Below, piece by piece: positions 62,598 through 64,000 of a stretch of 64,000 nt of DNA. How positions within the stretch are numbered: position 1 is the first letter of the stretch; each line of letters begins with the position of its first letter. The position numbers and the translations under genes are program-made. The notes beneath the pieces were generated by a model. The model searched no databases. It was not told the origin of the DNA and was given only the letters and a program-made list of their open reading frames with translations. Where the stretch lies: positions 9,780,501 to 9,844,500 of the forward strand of contig NZ_CP012159.1 in assembly GCF_001189295.1 (NCBI RefSeq), in the 5' to 3' direction. The DNA is from Chondromyces crocatus. Lineage in GTDB: Bacteria; Myxococcota_A; Polyangia; Polyangiales; Polyangiaceae.

Positions 62598-63397
62598 GGT
62601 GACGGGCTCACGACGGCGTCGACGGTTCGGAGCAACACCGAGTCAGGGAAGCGAGCACGAAACGTCGCCGCGCGTGCGCGAGCCGCATCGGCGCGACCGA
62701 GGCGTGCGAGCGCCTGAATTGCCATCGCTTCACGCTCCTGGCTGAACTGTCCTGCGGGGAAGCGTCGCTGGTGCTCGTTCAAAGCCTCGAGCGCCTCGCC
62801 CGGGTTCCCTCGTGCGAGCGCACTCTGAGCGCGCGTGACCAGCGTATTCTCCTCGGACAGTGCTCGATCTCGACGGCCCGTCGTTGCACCGCCCGCATCG
62901 GGACGACCGGCATCGGTCCCACCGACCCCGGCATCCGGAAGGACGCTCGGCACCTCGACGACAGCCGTGGCCTCGTCGACCCCATCCGCGGTCTGGCTCG
63001 GCGTGGGAGCCGGAAGATACGCCACCTCGTGGACGACGCGGACTGGGGCCTCGGCGACCAAGCGTGAAGCACCAACGCCGGTCCCCACGCCCAGCGCAAA
63101 GGCGACCAGCGCAACTTTCACCGAGGCCGCGTGCAGGCCTGCCGAGCTCGCGACCGACGCCACCGAGGACGATGACGCGCTGGCAGGCGCCGCCGAGGAC
63201 GATGACGCGCTGGCTGATGCCCCTGCGGCACTGTCCGTCCCGCTCACGTCCGGTGACGGCGCAGCGAGGGCAAGGGTCGCGTCGACGCGTGCCCGCACGC
63301 GCTCGACGATCTCTCCTGGAACGCTCTGGTCCTGGAGGGTGCGCAGCAGGGACGCGGCGTCGTCGTCGAGCGGCGGCAGCTCATCGTCGCGGTTCAT
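62594..63397 (-). CDS. Putative membrane anti-sigma factor with TPR-like periplasmic part
   Basis: 267 residues; ATG 63397 overlaps the sigma stop (ATGA). An N-terminal ~45-residue helical part (RDDELPPLDDDAASLLRTLQDQ) has no zinc-binding HxxxCxxC. A Ser/Ala linker built on a 30-bp DNA repeat (63163-63184 and 63193-63214) leads to one membrane helix (VALVAFALGVGTGVGAS, ~93-110). The periplasmic end is a short helical repeat (ALARGNPGEALEALNEHQRRFPAGQ). Position and layout say anti-sigma; no family motif proves it. Confidence 0.72.
   Translation of the reverse strand: MNRDDELPPLDDDAASLLRTLQDQSVPGEIVERVRARVDATLALAAPSPDVSGTDSAAGASASASSSSAAPASASSSSVASVASSAGLHAASVKVALVAFALGVGTGVGASRLVAEAPVRVVHEVAYLPAPTPSQTADGVDEATAVVEVPSVLPDAGVGGTDAGRPDAGGATTGRRDRALSEENTLVTRAQSALARGNPGEALEALNEHQRRFPAGQFSQEREAMAIQALARLGRADAARARAATFRARFPDSVLLRTVDAVVSPSP
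63163..63214. repeat. 22-bp direct repeat, period 30, inside the anti-sigma gene
   Basis: CCGAGGACGATGACGCGCTG plus GC occurs at 63163-63184 and 63193-63214. The 30-bp period keeps frame and codes for two copies of a Ser/Ala linker unit. Confidence 0.85.
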
Positions 63398-63957
63398 CGG
63401 TCGGCTCCAGACATCGCGCGCAGGCGCTTCACCGCTGCGCTGAAATCCTGCCTGGCGAGACGAAGTCGAGAGTACCCGGTATTCAGAGGGATCCCGAGTG
63501 TGGCGACGATCTCCGGCATCGCCACGCCATCGACATCGTGCATGATGAAGACCCCGATTCGCGATTCCTCGACGGCGGCGAGCGCGCGGTTCACCAGCTC
63601 CTCCTTTGCTCGCTCTTCGAGCACGCAGTCGGGCCGGGGAGCCGGGTCCGCCATGTCCACGACGGCGGTGGAGAGTTCGTTCCGGTGGCCTGCTCTGCGC
63701 CGGTAGTCCGATGCCACGTTCGCGGCGATGCCGAACAACCACGGTCGGATATCGCGCGTGGGGTCGAACCGATCTCGTTTCCGATGCACCACGACGAAGA
63801 CGTCATGGGTAAGATCTTCGAGGTCCGCAACGCGTACACCGAGCCGTCGCAGCGTATTCCACACATACCGGAACCTTGTGCGAAACACCTCGTCGAAATC
63901 CAAGGGGGTTTCTTGTTCCCGGGCCGGCGGCTCCCGACCCGTCACGGGCTCCTCCAT
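63394..63957 (-). CDS. ECF-family RNA polymerase sigma factor
   Basis: 187 residues. Region 2: FRYVWNTLRRLGVRVADLEDLTHDVFVVVH then RPWLFGIAANVASDYRRR. Region 4: GVFIMHDVDGVAMPEIVATLGIPLNTGYSRLRLARQDF. Both are typical of myxobacterial ECF factors with the regulator beside them. It heads the coupled sigma/anti-sigma/RCC1 operon; its own promoter lies in the 43 bp at the right edge or beyond. Confidence 0.93.
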   Translation of the reverse strand: MEEPVTGREPPAREQETPLDFDEVFRTRFRYVWNTLRRLGVRVADLEDLTHDVFVVVHRKRDRFDPTRDIRPWLFGIAANVASDYRRRAGHRNELSTAVVDMADPAPRPDCVLEERAKEELVNRALAAVEESRIGVFIMHDVDGVAMPEIVATLGIPLNTGYSRLRLARQDFSAAVKRLRAMSGADR

Positions 63958-64000
63958 GCAGGACCGATCTCCAGATGCGGGGCCACCGCTCCTCGCGCGA

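Overview
The window is about 64 kb of very GC-rich DNA with strong third-position G/C bias. It carries many outer-membrane lipoproteins, two Hanks-type Ser/Thr kinases, a kinase-AAA-TPR giant, an ECF sigma/RCC1 operon and a multi-domain multicopper oxidase. This mix points to a myxobacterium, most like the Polyangiales (Sorangium/Chondromyces/Polyangium type). That placement is inferred from gene content and base composition, not from a marker gene. I saw no rRNA, tRNA, CRISPR array, insertion sequence or phage gene.

Layout. 1-5.8 kb: the 3' part of a borosin-type (TP-methylase fold) methyltransferase, a kinase/ATPase/TPR regulator and an alkyl-DHAP-synthase-like ether-lipid enzyme. 6.1-18.7 kb: a metal region, with a 1,578-residue multicopper oxidase lipoprotein translationally coupled to a beta-propeller lipoprotein, facing a czcCBA-type RND efflux operon. 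18.7-21.2 kb: nearly gene-free DNA with a homogeneous 22-bp tandem array (21 units) preceded by small hairpins, followed by a beta-trefoil lipoprotein and an Uma2 nuclease remnant. 22.1-34 kb: a ferredoxin/metallo-beta-lactamase fusion, a second Ser/Thr kinase, an ALDH7-type dehydrogenase, an OmpA lipoprotein, an MFS carrier, a thioesterase, IlvE, and a coupled Nudix/unknown/Smr operon. 34-45.6 kb: a DUF882/M15-type protein with a long Lys/Ala-rich region; a coupled operon of an unknown protein, a 12-residue-repeat Cys-rich protein and D-aminoacyl-tRNA deacylase; a PanE-like reductase; a tldD/atypical response regulator/pdxA run; a HemJ-like membrane protein; and a 912-residue TPR protein. 45.8-50.4 kb: an exported operon of three lipoproteins (two with CxxCH haem motifs) and a Tat substrate. 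50.9-57.5 kb: HemD, TerB-like, an S41 protease with a long C-terminal extension, and small envelope proteins. 57.7-64 kb: a DUF1800/DUF1501 pair and an ECF sigma, putative anti-sigma and RCC1 operon.

How the genes relate. Start/stop overlaps (ATGA, GTGA, TGATG) define several tightly coupled units: oxidase-propeller, czcC-czcB, Nudix-unknown-Smr, unknown-Cys-rich-dtd, response regulator-pdxA and sigma-antisigma-RCC1. The strongest leads for something new are the borosin-type methyltransferase at the left edge, the 22-bp array, the Cys-rich CxxC-repeat protein tied to dtd, the oxidase-propeller pair and the two DUF1501-type export modules. Functions below rest on recognised motifs read by eye; no database search was run.
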